Source: Lineus longissimus (Eukaryota > Nemertea > Pilidiophora > Heteronemertea > Lineidae). Taken from it: a stretch of 64,000 bases of DNA. Below are positions 40,101-59,859 of the stretch, in pieces. Position 1 is the first letter of the stretch. The number at the start of each line of letters is the position of its first letter. Below the pieces are notes generated by a model, which did not search any database, was not told the origin of the DNA, and saw only the letters and a program-made list of their open reading frames with translations. The DNA is taken from the NCBI RefSeq assembly GCF_910592395.1, contig NC_088310.1, positions 6,145,501 through 6,209,500 on the forward strand. The letters run 5' to 3'. Made by a program: the position numbers and the translations under genes.

Positions 40101-40380
40101 AATAATAAAACTCAAACTTTACCGGCAAAACTTTGCCGAAACACCGTGTCCGTCTTTCGTTTTATTCCTCCCAATGCATTTTTTTAGGCCTAAGACGGCC
40201 ATTGCACGACTACCATAGGTACTCACCTGAAAACTCTGTTATATCCAGTGAGGCGATTTCTATTCCAGGGAAAATATATTTCTGGGCTTTGTTGCTCTCC
40301 AAGCTGGGGATATACTTCCTCTGGGCAAAGCTTCTTCGCAACTCTGCTTTCAGGCAACACTTGACTGTGGGTTGTTTCAT
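37137..40380 (-). CDS. Possible small gene with alternative last exons, function unknown
   Basis: Not recognised. A minus-strand exon (40227-40382) has a good acceptor and a gtgagt donor and contains an ATG at 40380. It starts MKQPTVKCCLKAELRR, contains KYIFPGIEIASLDITEFS and ends in phase 1. Two downstream exons start with the required phase: 37137-37270 (acceptor attattacag, ALVHQLHPQIIQDMQDIVN ... QQRMTL, stop) and 39380-39480 (acceptor gttatttcag, AGTSDEYVQENLGQ ... NDVKGA, stop). These give 95 or 84 aa. A possible upstream exon ends at a gtaagt donor at 40713; it could be 5' UTR, or supply a start in another frame (MFQLTSWKW...), which also reads through to 37.2 kb. The frame choice and protein status are therefore unsure. 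Confidence 0.35.
39060..39393. repeat. Diverged single-copy relative of the tandem-array unit
   Basis: The words agaatatcctacacccaatt and tgctgcccattcgcaatagg, and the following ccgtcatg, match the array unit (for example 29619-29690) in order. They are separated here by an extra block of about 45 bp. Weaker matches (gccctct, cagtggaaat) lie upstream. The right end overlaps the last codons of the candidate exon at 39380-39480. Confidence 0.65.
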
Positions 40381-40980
40381 TGCTAAAATCGAGAAGACAG
40401 AAAACATATATTGACAATTGGTAGTGTCACCTTGTCCCGGATGTTTATTTATTTGTAACTTATTTATTTGCAACTTTTCCTTTCACAAGTCTTGTTGCTA
40501 TAGCAATAGTAACCTTCAATTCAATCGGCAACAGACCAGGTCCGTATTTAGTGGGGGAGGGGAGGGGCAGAGGTTGGCATTATTCCTCCTTCTTTGCCCC
40601 ACCCTCTAAATCAACCACTGCTTTACAGTCTGAAGAACACACCAAATCCAGAGACGGGCCACTCAAAATCACCTGAGAAACAGAATAGAAAAGTTGGATA
40701 TTAACAACTTACCATTGGCTCATCCTGCTGTCAGTGTCAATTTCTACACTGTTTACTATGCCAATCCACTTCCAGGAAGTGAGCTGGAACATCTCTCACC
40801 CTGACATTTTCACGAAAAAGTCCTGAAGTGGGGACAAGTTCGTGTAAAAATATTTTGTCAATTTCCGATTTCAAACTGGAAACCAAAAAGAACGACTTAC
40901 AATAACGAACAACAAGTTCTGTTGACAAGTATTTAAGTTTAAAGCTCTCAAACATTCAAATTCATGTTTGAAAACAGTAC

Positions 40981-41030
40981 ACTGTACATCATTGTACATT
41001 ATTGTACATAATTGTACATGGTTGCACGTT
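40981..41030. repeat. Short tandem tgtacat/ttgtacat repeats
   Basis: Five or so copies of a 10-11 base unit (tgtacattat, tgtacataat and similar) in a row, upstream of the candidate minus-strand gene. Confidence 0.55.
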
Positions 41031-41502
41031 GAAGTGCATGAAACAATGTATTTTACTAGCGTGAACTCTGCGTCCGTCGAAGTTTTTTGTTTTCAAAATC
41101 CATTTCATCGCACAAATATTTTTTCACAACATTCGTCTCTATAGATGTAGAAATTCACATAGAACCTAAAAATTAATATTATTTAATCTATTTCACAAGG
41201 ATGTTGGCGGATTCGATCATCATTCATGACAGATTTTATGCTCCGAGCAGCAAAGCCGTTTTGCGCATTGCCAAATTTTGCGCAAAACATCCCGCCAACT
41301 TCTCCGACTGAAAAATAGGGATCATGCTTACTAAAATCAAAATAAATGCAATCCACTGTGATCACGAGATCAAAAAGAAGTAATCTGACATGAAATTTTT
41401 CTTACTTATCCAACAAAATCTGTCTTTGGAGACGGAAATTAAATGCGAAAATAGAAAGCTCTCGAAATGGGTAACGTCTGCAGCCTCGTGCAGGAGTGCG
41501 CG

Positions 41503-41760
41503 GTCACGTGACAGTTGAAAACCATGACCGCATTTCTAAATATGGCTCGGTCCTCAACATTTTTTGGCGGGGTGTTGGGTCAGCAAACCCCAAATGTGTT
41601 TTGCCACAAACCCAATTATAATACTAAAACTGACTGTGTATTTAACTTTATAATATTTTTGGCAATAACAGCTGCAAATGACCTCGTTTTTTTAGTATTG
41701 TGAGATTTTCCCCTTTCCCACACCATAGGGCGGGTCCATTTTCTGAACCAATGGAAAAGC
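41503..41760. promoter_or_regulatory. Promoter-like cluster: E-box palindrome, GC box, CCAAT
   Basis: A 10 bp palindrome gtcacgtgac (41503-41512, a USF/TFE-type E-box) is followed at about 41727-41755 by gggcggg and aaccaatgg. The stretch lies upstream of the possible minus-strand gene and of the orphan plus-strand exon at 42.7 kb, so it could serve either. No transcript start was seen. Confidence 0.3.
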
Positions 41761-41892
41761 TTTTAAAACCGGCTAGGAGCCGTCAAAGCTTGCATCCACT
41801 GCGGCCGTCGCTGCGCCGGACAATCACAATATTCGGTCTCGATAGAGCACAAGGGGATGGGATCAGTCTCATTCATCTCAAGCCAGTGTCTC

Positions 41893-42400
41893 CGGAATTT
41901 CATTATTCTCTGCCGTTGATAAATTCCAGAAAGGGCCCGGATGGTCTCGAAGACACTGGTTGTGACAAACAGCACTCATGTCATAAAGGGGGGGGGGGGG
42001 GGGGCGGCAGAACAATCCCAACATCCATGGGAATGTCAGATTCAGGTTACATAGCAGTACGTGTATGGGATCACTAGATGGACAATGTCACATTCAGGTC
42101 AGAGTGGGAGAGACTTGCATTTGCTGGTATACCATCAAGTCATGGGGATTGTCACATTTACATTATTCCAAGGCTGTTGACAAATTTTAGAAAGATCCGT
42201 CATTGTCTCGAAGACATTGGTTGTGAAGACACTGTTTGTGACCAACAAGACACCAGTCATAATGGGAGAGACAGAACAATCATATATTCTGTCACAGGGA
42301 ATGTCAGACTCGGGTTACAGAGCAGTGAATGTCTGGGATTGTCAGGTGGACAATGTCACATTCAAGTCATAATAGGGTGAACAGAACACTCACATGAGAC
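41893..42400. repeat. Two-copy tandem duplication of about 260 bp with poly-G
   Basis: Both halves carry, in order, cattattc, gataaatt/gacaaatt, gtctcgaagaca, tggttgtga, gacagaacaatc, gggaatgtcaga and gtggacaatgtcacattca-like words. A run of 17 G (41988-42004) sits in the first half only. Confidence 0.6.
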
Positions 42401-42723
42401 ATTCTGTCTGGGGAATTGGCAAATGCAGGCGATCCTTTTAGATGAATATAGTACTTTAATGATGACACTCACAAGAATCAGCCATTCAGACATGGTGAAA
42501 CCTTTATCAGATCCAACACTTGCCTAACGGCCAAATAGGGCAATAGATTTCAGACTATCTGCATGTTGAGGAGTTAATCATAGTGTCAAATCTCAGACCT
42601 TCAGTTGCTGGCCATACTCTTATAAAATGCATTATAATCACTCATAACTATCTTTATTCAAACAGATTTTAAAGGTTTTGAAGCCTGCTGAAGGTTGCCC
42701 CTGTGCCTCCTTACTGCAATTAG

Positions 42724-42834
42724 ACTACAAGAAAATCCACTGCCGGAGGAGCAAGTGGGCCGCATAATGAAGGAGAAAGATGTCATGAGTGATGCCATCA
42801 ATCTCAAGGTTGCAGAGGAGTACTTCAGACAACA
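42724..42834 (+). CDS. Orphan exon-like segment, function unknown
   Basis: A pyrimidine-rich stretch ending in ag (gcctccttactgcaattag) is followed by an open segment reading LQENPLPEEQVGRIMKEKDV, then MSDAINLKVAEEYFRQQ. It ends at a gtaagg that can be a donor (42835) or, read through, a TAA stop at 42836-42838. After that stop the same frame continues plausibly (GPVEKSVLDWPKIAEELE). I do not recognise the protein, and no partner exons were found. It may be one exon of an unfound gene or a decayed copy of one. Confidence 0.35.
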
Positions 42835-42964
42835 GTAAGGTCCCGTGGAAAAATCTGTTCTTGACTGGCCCAAGATTGCTGAGGAATTAGAGGTGTGTAG
42901 TCATCAATATCGCGCATCATTTATCACATAATGGGCAGCATCACACGGAAAACATAGTCCACAT

Positions 42965-42970
42965 TTTATT
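42965..42970 (-). terminator. Candidate polyadenylation signal for the RDH13-like gene
   Basis: AATAAA on the minus strand, about 550 bp past the stop codon. Confidence 0.3.
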
Positions 42971-43514
42971 CTACCAAAAATGAAAACAACAATGTTGTAG
43001 AAATTCCTCCATATATATTTCAGACAATCATAAACATATGTAAAAATGCCGGACCCTCAGCAGAACGATGATGCGTTGCTGATATTGAGATTATGATGAA
43101 TTTTGTGTCAAATCTTTATCCACAAGAGTTTGACAAATCCAGGCCTGTGCATAAGGGGTTAATAATAAAGTTGTATTGCAATTTGTAGGAAGCCACTCCC
43201 AACTTGGAATACGACCTCATTATTTCCACCTGTTGCACATTTCAAATCAAAATGTTTGTATATATTCTTTTCCAAGTTAATGTTATTCATCAATGTGAAA
43301 GCAGTTCATGTGCAATCTTGAACTAAGTTAATTTGAAAATGTCACCAGATGACTTTGATTGAGTCTGGAAGTCGAGTCGACGTTGTTTAGTTCATGTTTA
43401 CCCGACTAAGGTTCTTCTCTTCCAATGAACTCCTTGATAAGCTCAACTGACTCTCACCAACTAATGTCACTTGCACTAGAAAAATCACACATACTTCCAA
43501 AGTCCTCACACGTG

Positions 43515-46134
43515 TCATGATAACCGAGTCCATCTTTCACTAACTAGCCATAATCTTTTTGCAGCAGCATCATCCTGAGCATCCTTTGACGGTTTAGTTT
43601 CCTTACAATTGCTGAAAAATAAGATAGAATGAATTAAGATTCCACTTCTTCTTCTTCGAATAAAACAAAGCCTTCCCAACATTAATCAAATCCGATTACA
43701 ACTTCCTGCTTGAGTGAGCATGTCCTGGTCCCCGAGAGTTTATGATACGGAGGCAGCCGGAATTTGCCGCAATTTTCCACCATTTAAACTGCACAGGCAC
43801 AAATGTGGAGACCACATTACCCCACAGCCCAGCCAAGAACAGTTCCTCATCTACACTTCTTAACAACATTTACCGGACTGCTGTTCTATATGTAGTAAAA
43901 TCAAAACACCATACATGTACCTGTAATATTTTCCCGACACATTTTCTAACCCAGGGTTCACTGCACCATATATGGTTGTTTGAGCACCCTGCTTTGGCGT
44001 CTTTGTAAACACCCAGAGAAACGGACCGAGAAAGATCCATGAGAAATACGACTTTTTAAGACTTAAATGTCGTCCCAGGTCTGTGTTGACTATTCCTGGA
44101 TGGACAGCATTGGCTGTTACTTTGGTTCCTGAAATCAAATGGCAGGATTTTTTAGAGTATGTAATGATGGAACACTGCAGTCATTCTAATACCCTCAAAG
44201 GAACGAGTTGTCAGCTAGCCAAGAACTACCTAGTGGCCTTGCCTTAAAAGACACATGCCTTAGTTTTAATCAAGACAGAAGTACTAATTCAATAAACGTT
44301 TTACCTCTTATAGGATTCTCAAAATTTTCGATCTTGCGCTATACTGATCCTTTGCAAGGCTGCCAGTTTTACACATGAACTACATTGCAACAATGATAAA
44401 ACAGTGTTGATGATAACACACCATACCTTCTAATTTCTTTGCCAATTCCCTTGTGAATAGTAAATTTGCTAATTTACTCTGATTATAGGCTTCAGCCTTG
44501 TCATAATCCTTGCTGCTATTCAAGTCTATAAAATTTATTTTCCCTCTCGTGTGAGCAACACTTGATAGCGTAATAATACGACTAGGTTGTGACTCTTTCA
44601 GTTTGTCAAGAAGAAGGTTTGTCAGCAGAAAGTGTCCCAAATGATTTACACCAAGTTGCATCTCAAAGCCATCCTCGGTTAGTGTCTTTGGACATCGCAT
44701 CACTCCAGCATTGTTGATGAGGATATCAACGTGTCTTTCGTCTGAAAAAGTGTGACCAGTAAGAAAACGAAAAAGAATGGAAAGTAAGAGATGAGCTTCT
44801 TCAGGTTGAACTTGGGACTGGGAACAGGCAAGGTCTTAGCACTCTTCTCCATATTGGCAAATCCCAACTCGTAAAGTCTCTATTATCCGCTGGTGATGAT
44901 ATTGTCTCAATATGTACAGAAGTCGTACAGAACTCTCACAAAGTTAACATGGCTGTGTCTCTGCATGTCTTCCTTTGGTTGTGACAATGTCTTAGCACTC
45001 TGCACTGCCACTAAACCTTGTTTTACAACCTGTTTGGTGTGTTAATTGTTATATGACTGCCTTACTTGGGAGACAGTGAGATTAAGAAGTTGTCATGCTC
45101 TCTCTGATAGATTTGGGACAGTAACAACCAATAAACTCAAGAGCTGACTTGTAGTGACTAATTTCAAATATCAATCTTAAAACGTGTCTACTCTGTTAAA
45201 TGATGATAAGATGAAAATAGGAAGCACATACTTATAATGATGTCTTTGGCAAATTTCCTGATTGATGCCATCGAAGCCAGGTCAAGTTTTTTCACCTCAA
45301 CATTCCTGTTGGCTGTTTCGACCACAATCTCAGCACGAACCTTTGTTGCCTTCTCCTCATCCCTGCAGGCAAGAATCACTCTTGCTCCTGAAAATAGAAC
45401 ACCCTGGTGAAGAAGGGGCCATATCCCGATAAATGTAAATGGTTTACTGGTATTGTCTGAAAGACTGATTATGGCAGTGGTTACAATAAGATGAAAGAGA
45501 AGAACAAGGCCTGCTTGATCATGAGCCTCGGTCCCCAAAAGAAGGAGAACTTGGAAGGAAGGATCTGGTGCAGTGGACAGGTGCTCCAAATATCACTCAT
45601 ATTTACCCCGTTTTGCTAATTCTACAGCAGTCTCTTTTCCAATACCACTACTTGCTCCAGTGACAATCACTGTTTTACCAACAAGCTTTTCCTTTCCTCC
45701 ATATTTCTTTCCACCAACATATTCTCTGCAATTTACAAGAATTGAGAATTTTATAGTTTATCTGTGAAGAAACTTTCAAATTTATTTTGAATTCAACCTG
45801 ATTCATTTGTCCCATTTATTGACAGATGAGAACTGGTCAGGGGATCGCAAAGACTAGGTAAATACACAGGTTGCGATTGGAGTACATTGTACTGGCCAGC
45901 TAGACCAGAAATGAAATGGAGCCAACCAGAAGACAATGTCACAACTGTCTACACCTATACCCTTGTTCAGCCACCTCCACGACCCAAGTTTTCAGTAACC
46001 CAGACTGGAAAAAGTGTTGACAAGCAATACCATTCAATAAAGTGTGTTCTTACACTGACAAACCTTTACCTAAGTAGCACAACAGCTCCTACCAATGTCC
46101 CAGCCAAGCTAAGATGGTAGGAATATCGCGGCAT
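43515..46134 (-). CDS. RDH13-like: Retinol dehydrogenase 13-like SDR (six exons, complete)
   Basis: NAD(P)-dependent short-chain dehydrogenase of the RDH11-14 group, which reduces or oxidises retinoids and other lipid aldehydes; RDH13 is mitochondrial. Exons in transcript order: 46134-46070, 45725-45607, 45387-45232, 44741-44427, 44128-43921, 43611-43515. Phases join to 319 aa, against about 330 in human RDH13. The N-terminus [20 protein letters not shown] is a hydrophobic anchor resembling that of RDH13. Cofactor motif TGASSGIG is at 44-51, NNAG at 123-126, and the catalytic Ser174, Tyr199 and Lys203 lie in LSSVAH and [23 protein letters not shown] and the C-terminal [13 protein letters not shown] ... 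[11 protein letters not shown] are typical of the group. The gene is head-to-head with PPP4R3. RDH11, 12 or 14 relatives cannot be excluded without a tree. Confidence 0.92.
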
Positions 46135-47346
46135 TCGGTATCTACCCATTATGAGATGTGTTCATTCATCCTATCCTGTGGCTGTGTGTGTCAAAGTTGT
46201 TCTGAATTAGGTTGGCCACAATTTAATCCTGCAATGTTAAATCAAAACATCAACATGAGCTGTTTAGACAATTAGAGCCAAAAATTGGCAGTCATTTCTT
46301 CGGTCAGGCTAGAACTAATGATTGTCCTACCTACCAGACACTATTAGGAATTTGGCTTTTAGACTTTACTATCACCAAATTTTCATTAAATCATATACCG
46401 TTAACTTACACACATACAGGGAAATTTACATAGGCGCGCATATATATATGAATGATTTAAAAGTGGAACACCATGACCTTGACCTTTTATCTAGGTTTTG
46501 TAATGGTAAAAAATATGCGGTTCAGCTTTAAATTTAACATAAACCTAAAATTCTAAGTATCTCCATGGAGGTATCTGGTAATTAATCATGTTGGGATATT
46601 TTAGTTTATTCACCATCTTTTTCACACCTTTCATGTGAATGTCCTCAATTCTAATATATCTGAACAGTGATATTATACATGTTATAAAAGCTGAATAAGA
46701 AATCGTTTTCTGCACAATGCTGCCACCATTCGGAGGAGAGTCAAACTAAGACGTTGTCGTAACGAATACATTGGTTTTAAGACAAGTGAAAGAAAAGTTA
46801 TTATCATTCAAGTATCACAATTGAAATACAGATGTTGGTCATGAAATCAACATTTTATTTGTGGTGGATTACGAATGTTCAATTGCCAAAAATTCGCTGG
46901 AACCCATCGAAATCGAGTTTGTGGACCCCACATATTGTTTTTGTGAATTCAAGATGGCGGCTATAGGAATGGTCTCGGATGTATTGAAATAAGAGAATCG
47001 GTAATATTTTTATACTTTACCGATGAAAAAGGAAGGTCATAAATACGTATATGGTTCCTTAGTATCTAAGGAAGGTTCCAGTGTATCGGAATAAACAATC
47101 GAACGACCAGTCAGACAATTGCAGCGCAATACATCGGCTGTCCCATTTTCGAATTTCGGCACGTCGCCGCCATCCGAATTTCATACAAAAACACAAAATT
47201 TATGTGGCTTCGTCCCAGGTTTTCTCTCCATTGTGTTGTCAGACGACGTTGTAATTTTCCAGTTTCAGGTGCTAGATACTGACTTATGAAGAGTAGCAGA
47301 ACTTTTTGTGTCATTGTGGGTCGGTATTATCGGTATTCAGTACGGA
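46135..47346. promoter_or_regulatory. Shared upstream region of RDH13-like and PPP4R3
   Basis: The 1.2 kb between two divergently transcribed starts. It holds an exact YY1-type site, aagatggcggc (46951-46961, +), and a second gatggcggc on the minus strand at 47166-47174, close to the PPP4R3 start. No TATA box was seen, which fits housekeeping promoters. Confidence 0.45.
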
Positions 47347-55071
<7,725 letters not shown>

Positions 55072-58000
55072 AGGACCAGAGACAATATTTGTGAAGTGTA
55101 AATGCAGAATCATGTCCTTTTGGTCAGCCTGCGGAGGTGTTGTAGTTGGATTGCTGTCTCTGGTATGGGTCATGTGACCCATTTGACAAGCTGAGACAAT
55201 CAAGAATGGTTTGCAGATGTGGATTCATCTCTTACCATGTCTCCCTGCAGTGGTTGGTCATGTTAGGACTGTGTCAGGCTCGGCCTCCCTGCAGTTGCCA
55301 GTCAGGTCAGGACTGGTGTCGAACACACTGCTCCTATTGAGCACAGCAATCAAATGAATGACGTCTGAAAACAATGAAATGTGAATATTTTTGATTTAGT
55401 TCATGGATGTGTTGTCTGTGTCCTCGGCTCAGTGTCAGACCTATGATTCTGTGCTACTGTTGGCAGGATGTCTGTGGTTCCGTAAAGGGTGCATCTCGGA
55501 GATCTGCTGGAAGGATCTTGGCATTTTAGGGGGCCGTTCGTTCCCGCGATGAACTTGAGTGAGTTCAAGGTTTGTCTTACTCCTAGATAAACAGCAGGCG
55601 GGGCGGGCAACAGATCACCAGATCAACTTAGATTGCATGCTAATGAAATATATTGTGACAAATTTGGGTTCTATTTTGAAATATTCAAATAGTTTAATAG
55701 GTAAACATAGTACTTTTTGATGCGACTCAATAATATTCATCGTTTTTGGGACTTAGATATGCTCCATGTGTAGCGCTGTCAACAGTGATGTTGTGATGCT
55801 AGAGTAGGTATAAATATTTATAGATTGGCTACCAAATAATCTCTGTACAGGATGTATCCCGGGTGTTGATGTTTACCACTGACTAGGACCAGATGTGCTG
55901 TAGGGAGAAATCAGACGTTGTATGGACAATGTCTCTTTTGTATGAAATGCACATATTTTAATACATTTTAGTTTTGGATGATGAACCAGCCTTCTGGCAC
56001 TGGTCAGTTCTTCGTGGAATATCGGTAGTAATGTGTGCCTTGATCTCAGTTTACAAGTACGTTTCTTTGGCACTGTTTGGGAGATGTTGTGCTGTGCATT
56101 CTCAAACTCAGGGATGCTGAATTCCCAGCCCATTTGTTGATGAGGTTGCCCAGGAAATGAGGTTGCTCAATAACTGGGTGCTACCTGTACACTACGGTTC
56201 ATTTTGAGCTTTGATTAGCTCACTTCGACACTTAAGCTGAACTTCTGATTACTGAATTGGTGTTTTCAAAAGCCTGTGTGTGGCAGGCACATGGCAACTG
56301 TTCAAACCCTTAAAGGACTTGAGACTCTATCATTGGTACGATAAATTACCTGGGGGGTAGGTGATTAACAGAACCGTGTGTCATCTCTGACATGTGGAAA
56401 GCTGTAAAATAGTAATGACAGCTAGTTTGAAGAAATGTGGGTCAAATTTAAAATAGAAATTTTTGGTCTTCTCAGAAGTACACCCTCTGTCCTTAATGGG
56501 GAGAACTGTTATATTTGGAATCATAATTCAAAGTCATGAATTGGCAAGTTGCAATGCTAATGCATGCTCCTTCCTTTAAATAGTTTCTTCAATTTTTGAA
56601 AATATTGGCAATACCTATAATTTACTGCTGTATGAAAGGCAGCGTTATGCAGAGTACAGCATACTCCCAGTGCCTTATAATCTCTGAAGTGAAGTGAAGG
56701 ATTTTGCATCGCTTCAAGTCGCAGTTCACAAATGGAGACTGGTTGTTGTGAAATAATGCCTGTTCCTGTCCCACTGTCTGTTAAATTTTTGTCATTGAAG
56801 ATGGTGTCCTTTTATCATGTTACTTAAAATCCACACCGAGTCAGTGAACTGAGTGTAAAATATCAATGGGGACTATTTGTTCATCATGTGACCTACTGTA
56901 CAATCAATGTAACACAATGCCAACATCTCAGTGTATTCATCTGCATGTATGCCATGTCACTGTTTAGTACTGTAACATCTGAAACCAGTCTGGTTGCTCT
57001 ATCCGCATTAGTAGTCACATATTAGCACTACTGTTTTGAATGAAATTTACTGAATGAAGATAGTTGAGCTAATGGCATTTGTCTCTAATGCTGATTGAGC
57101 CCCCGGGCCATTTGTTTGCGTTCCCCATGAGTAACTAGAGGCTTTTAAAAGATATTATTTGGGAGTCTGAAGTCTCAACTGTGCACTACCAGAATATTCA
57201 GTCATACCAATCTATCTGTCTAAGAGACTTCACTTTGCTTGTTTCCTTTAGTGGTCTTGGTAAAAATGATCTTGACCTGTTCACTGTTGACTACAAGTAT
57301 AGTTGTAGTAGCGGTTCTTTGCATGTGCCACTAGGAGTTAACTCGCAGTAAAAGCTAGAGATTCCAGTGTTGTCGTGCCTTAATCATTCCGACATCAACC
57401 AAATCGTGCAGAAATTAGTTTGTTTTATTTTCGATAATCTGGGATGATAGGGGTATAGATTTCCTCAAGATTTTCCCCTTTTCGTAAATCTTCATCATAG
57501 AATCCTCAGTCTGAGCAGGCCTAATTTTCTTGAAATGCGACTTTGGTTATGGTGGATTGTGAAAAAAGTCTGGGTTACTCTATCGCATAACAACCTTTTG
57601 TAATTGTACGTGCACCTGTGAAATGTTTCAAAACTTGAAAGCTGCTGAAAAATCTTAGTTCGCCTTAGGAATTAGAAATATCCAGAAAGATTAACGGGAA
57701 CTCTCAATTCTGATGAAACCTGTGACAAAAAGTAAAAGTGCATGAATTATGTATAAATTGTTGCTGTCTGTATATTGATGTACGATTCAAATGAAAATCA
57801 CCTTTTTTCTAAGGGAGTGTAATTGAATGTTTCTGAGAATGTATGGGACATCTTGTTTAAGATTGACTTGGTAATGTAGGGGCACCCATCCTATTTTGTC
57901 TGGGATATTTTGGAAGCAGTGTTTTTCACTGTAATCTTGCTTCCGTTCCAGTTTTCATCCTCATGTTTCCATCATATTGATGTCAAATGAGAAGTTGGAG

Positions 58001-58960
58001 CCAAAATAATCTGAAGATATCTTCTTCACTTGGGGCACCTTAAGATTTTCATGGATTAAAAGAAGTTCATAAATAAATTTTAAGGATTTTTTTCCTCTTG
58101 CAGTTTTGGGGGGGGGGGGGGTATCTATGTCAGCGTATCATTTTTACAACTTCAAGGAACTTTTGTTGTCCTTGATAAAACTTGGTTCATCTTAGGGACA
58201 TGCTTGCTTATTGTACTGAGGGCCTCTCACTATACCAACAAAGCGACAGAAAGTGAAAAAATTACTTTCGTTTTGACTATTCAGTGTGGTGAGATGATTC
58301 AGGTGGCAGAAAATACCTATTTAGCCATTTTCAATTGCAGGCTTTTGTATCACTTCTAAAATAATCTCGAACACTTTTGGAGTGTATTTTAGAAGTGATC
58401 CAAGGCCCTGTTGTGGGAGGATGGCTTCTGCTGGAGCTGAACTTCTTACAATTCGTTGTCTGTCAGCCATCGATATGTGAGTCGCCACACTGATACTGCA
58501 TCTGCTGCCATCTGTAGATCGCTTTGGTTCTCAGATTGTCAGAGCTCCAAGGGTCTTGTCTTAACAATCTGACATGAACAGTCTGCTGGGGAACACATGT
58601 TGCGACTAAATCCTTCATTCTGCATCAGTTAAGTTCATTAAGGCACAGTGTACAAACCTGTATATTAGTAGCATAAACACCGAGTGGGTATTTTTGCAGG
58701 AGAGGAAAGAGTTAAAGCATGTACAGAATGTTTTATGATGGGATGGCCCTTTGTGGCTTGATGGCTCGGATCATGAATTGTAAATTCAAAACTATTTCCA
58801 TCTCCTAGTACATTTTGTAGCCCCAAGGGATTTTTATCTTGTAATATGATAACCAAGTTAATAAATAAGTGAAGCTTTATACATATTCTTGTTGTTGGCT
58901 TATTTGTCATCATCACCATTGTGTCCGATGGAATCAAGGCTTTGCTTAAAAAGGGTCGCA
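55072..58960 (+). other. Long probable 3' UTR or spacer after PPP4R3
   Basis: No coding exon recognised on either strand. AATAAA hexamers at 58072-58077 and 58860-58865 would give 3' UTRs of about 3.0 or 3.8 kb. A run of 14 G lies at 58108-58121. A strong hairpin lies at 58349-58399. Confidence 0.4.
58349..58399. other. Long perfect-stem hairpin
   Basis: The arm atcacttctaaaata (58349-58363) is perfectly complementary to tattttagaagtgat (58385-58399). In the 21-base interior, acact and agtgt can pair around tttgg, giving a bulged second stem. It could be an RNA structure in the PPP4R3 3' UTR or a tiny foldback remnant. Confidence 0.6.
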
Positions 58961-59179
58961 AGTTTTAATACTGCTGCATGACCATTGGCTTGGTCAGCCC
59001 CTCTGGAACCCTCCGCTGAGCATGTGTGATCATGACGAACGGTGGTTGAAGTGCTCCACTACCAGGGGCTGCTGCTGCCCCCACGCTCCTCATTTGCCAC
59101 AAGCTTCACCAGCCACATGTGGCTTGTAATCTAAAAGTAGCAAGCAAGATCCTCCGTCTCTCAGATGAGAGACAAAGGA

Positions 59180-59690
59180 TTTGCCTGCTTTTTTTAACAG
59201 CCACTGGTTGTGAGAGTCGATGGGACCAGGTTTTCAAAGCCTGGGCTATTTCCTTTTCTGCCACACCAGGCACAAGTTGTGAAAAATCGTGTGAATTATG
59301 AGCTACAATCTAATGACTGAGGGAACTATTCCTCCTGCTCCACCAAGGCACAAGTTTCGAATGACTGGAAACTATGCAACCGGTTGTGAAAGACCGGGGT
59401 TCATACATCTGTACCTTCAGCTGCACCAAACACAGATTATGAGACAGGAGATTATTCCTCCTGCTACACCAGCAACTGGTTGTGAAAGCAAGGGGGACGT
59501 ACCTCCTACACCCATCACAGGTTACTACTCCTTCTACAACACCTAGACGTGTGTTGTATATCAATAAAAGATGACTATTCCTCCTGCTGAACAAGCCACA
59601 GGCCGTGAAACAGAGGAAACCATCTTTCCTCAAGTCGGCAACCAGTTGTGCAAGACAGGGGACCCCAGACAGCAAAAATGGGTTACCTAC
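59180..59690. repeat. Degenerate tandem repeat, ttcctcctgct / ggttgtgaaa type
   Basis: Recurring phrases attcctcctgct, caccaaggcacaagt or similar, and ggttgtgaaag appear in the same order about four times with variable spacing. Copies are heavily diverged. Confidence 0.55.
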
Positions 59691-59859
59691 TGGAGGCTTA
59701 TAAATTGCAAAAACAGTAGTCTACCAATGGTACCAACCACCAGTTAGCCACTGATTGTTATGGTCCTCTTTTACCAGTCGTCCACTGCTAGGGGCTTTCA
59801 CTGTCACATTAATCCTCTATTTTGCCACAAGAAGCCCACTGATGCTTGCTTGCTGCCTG

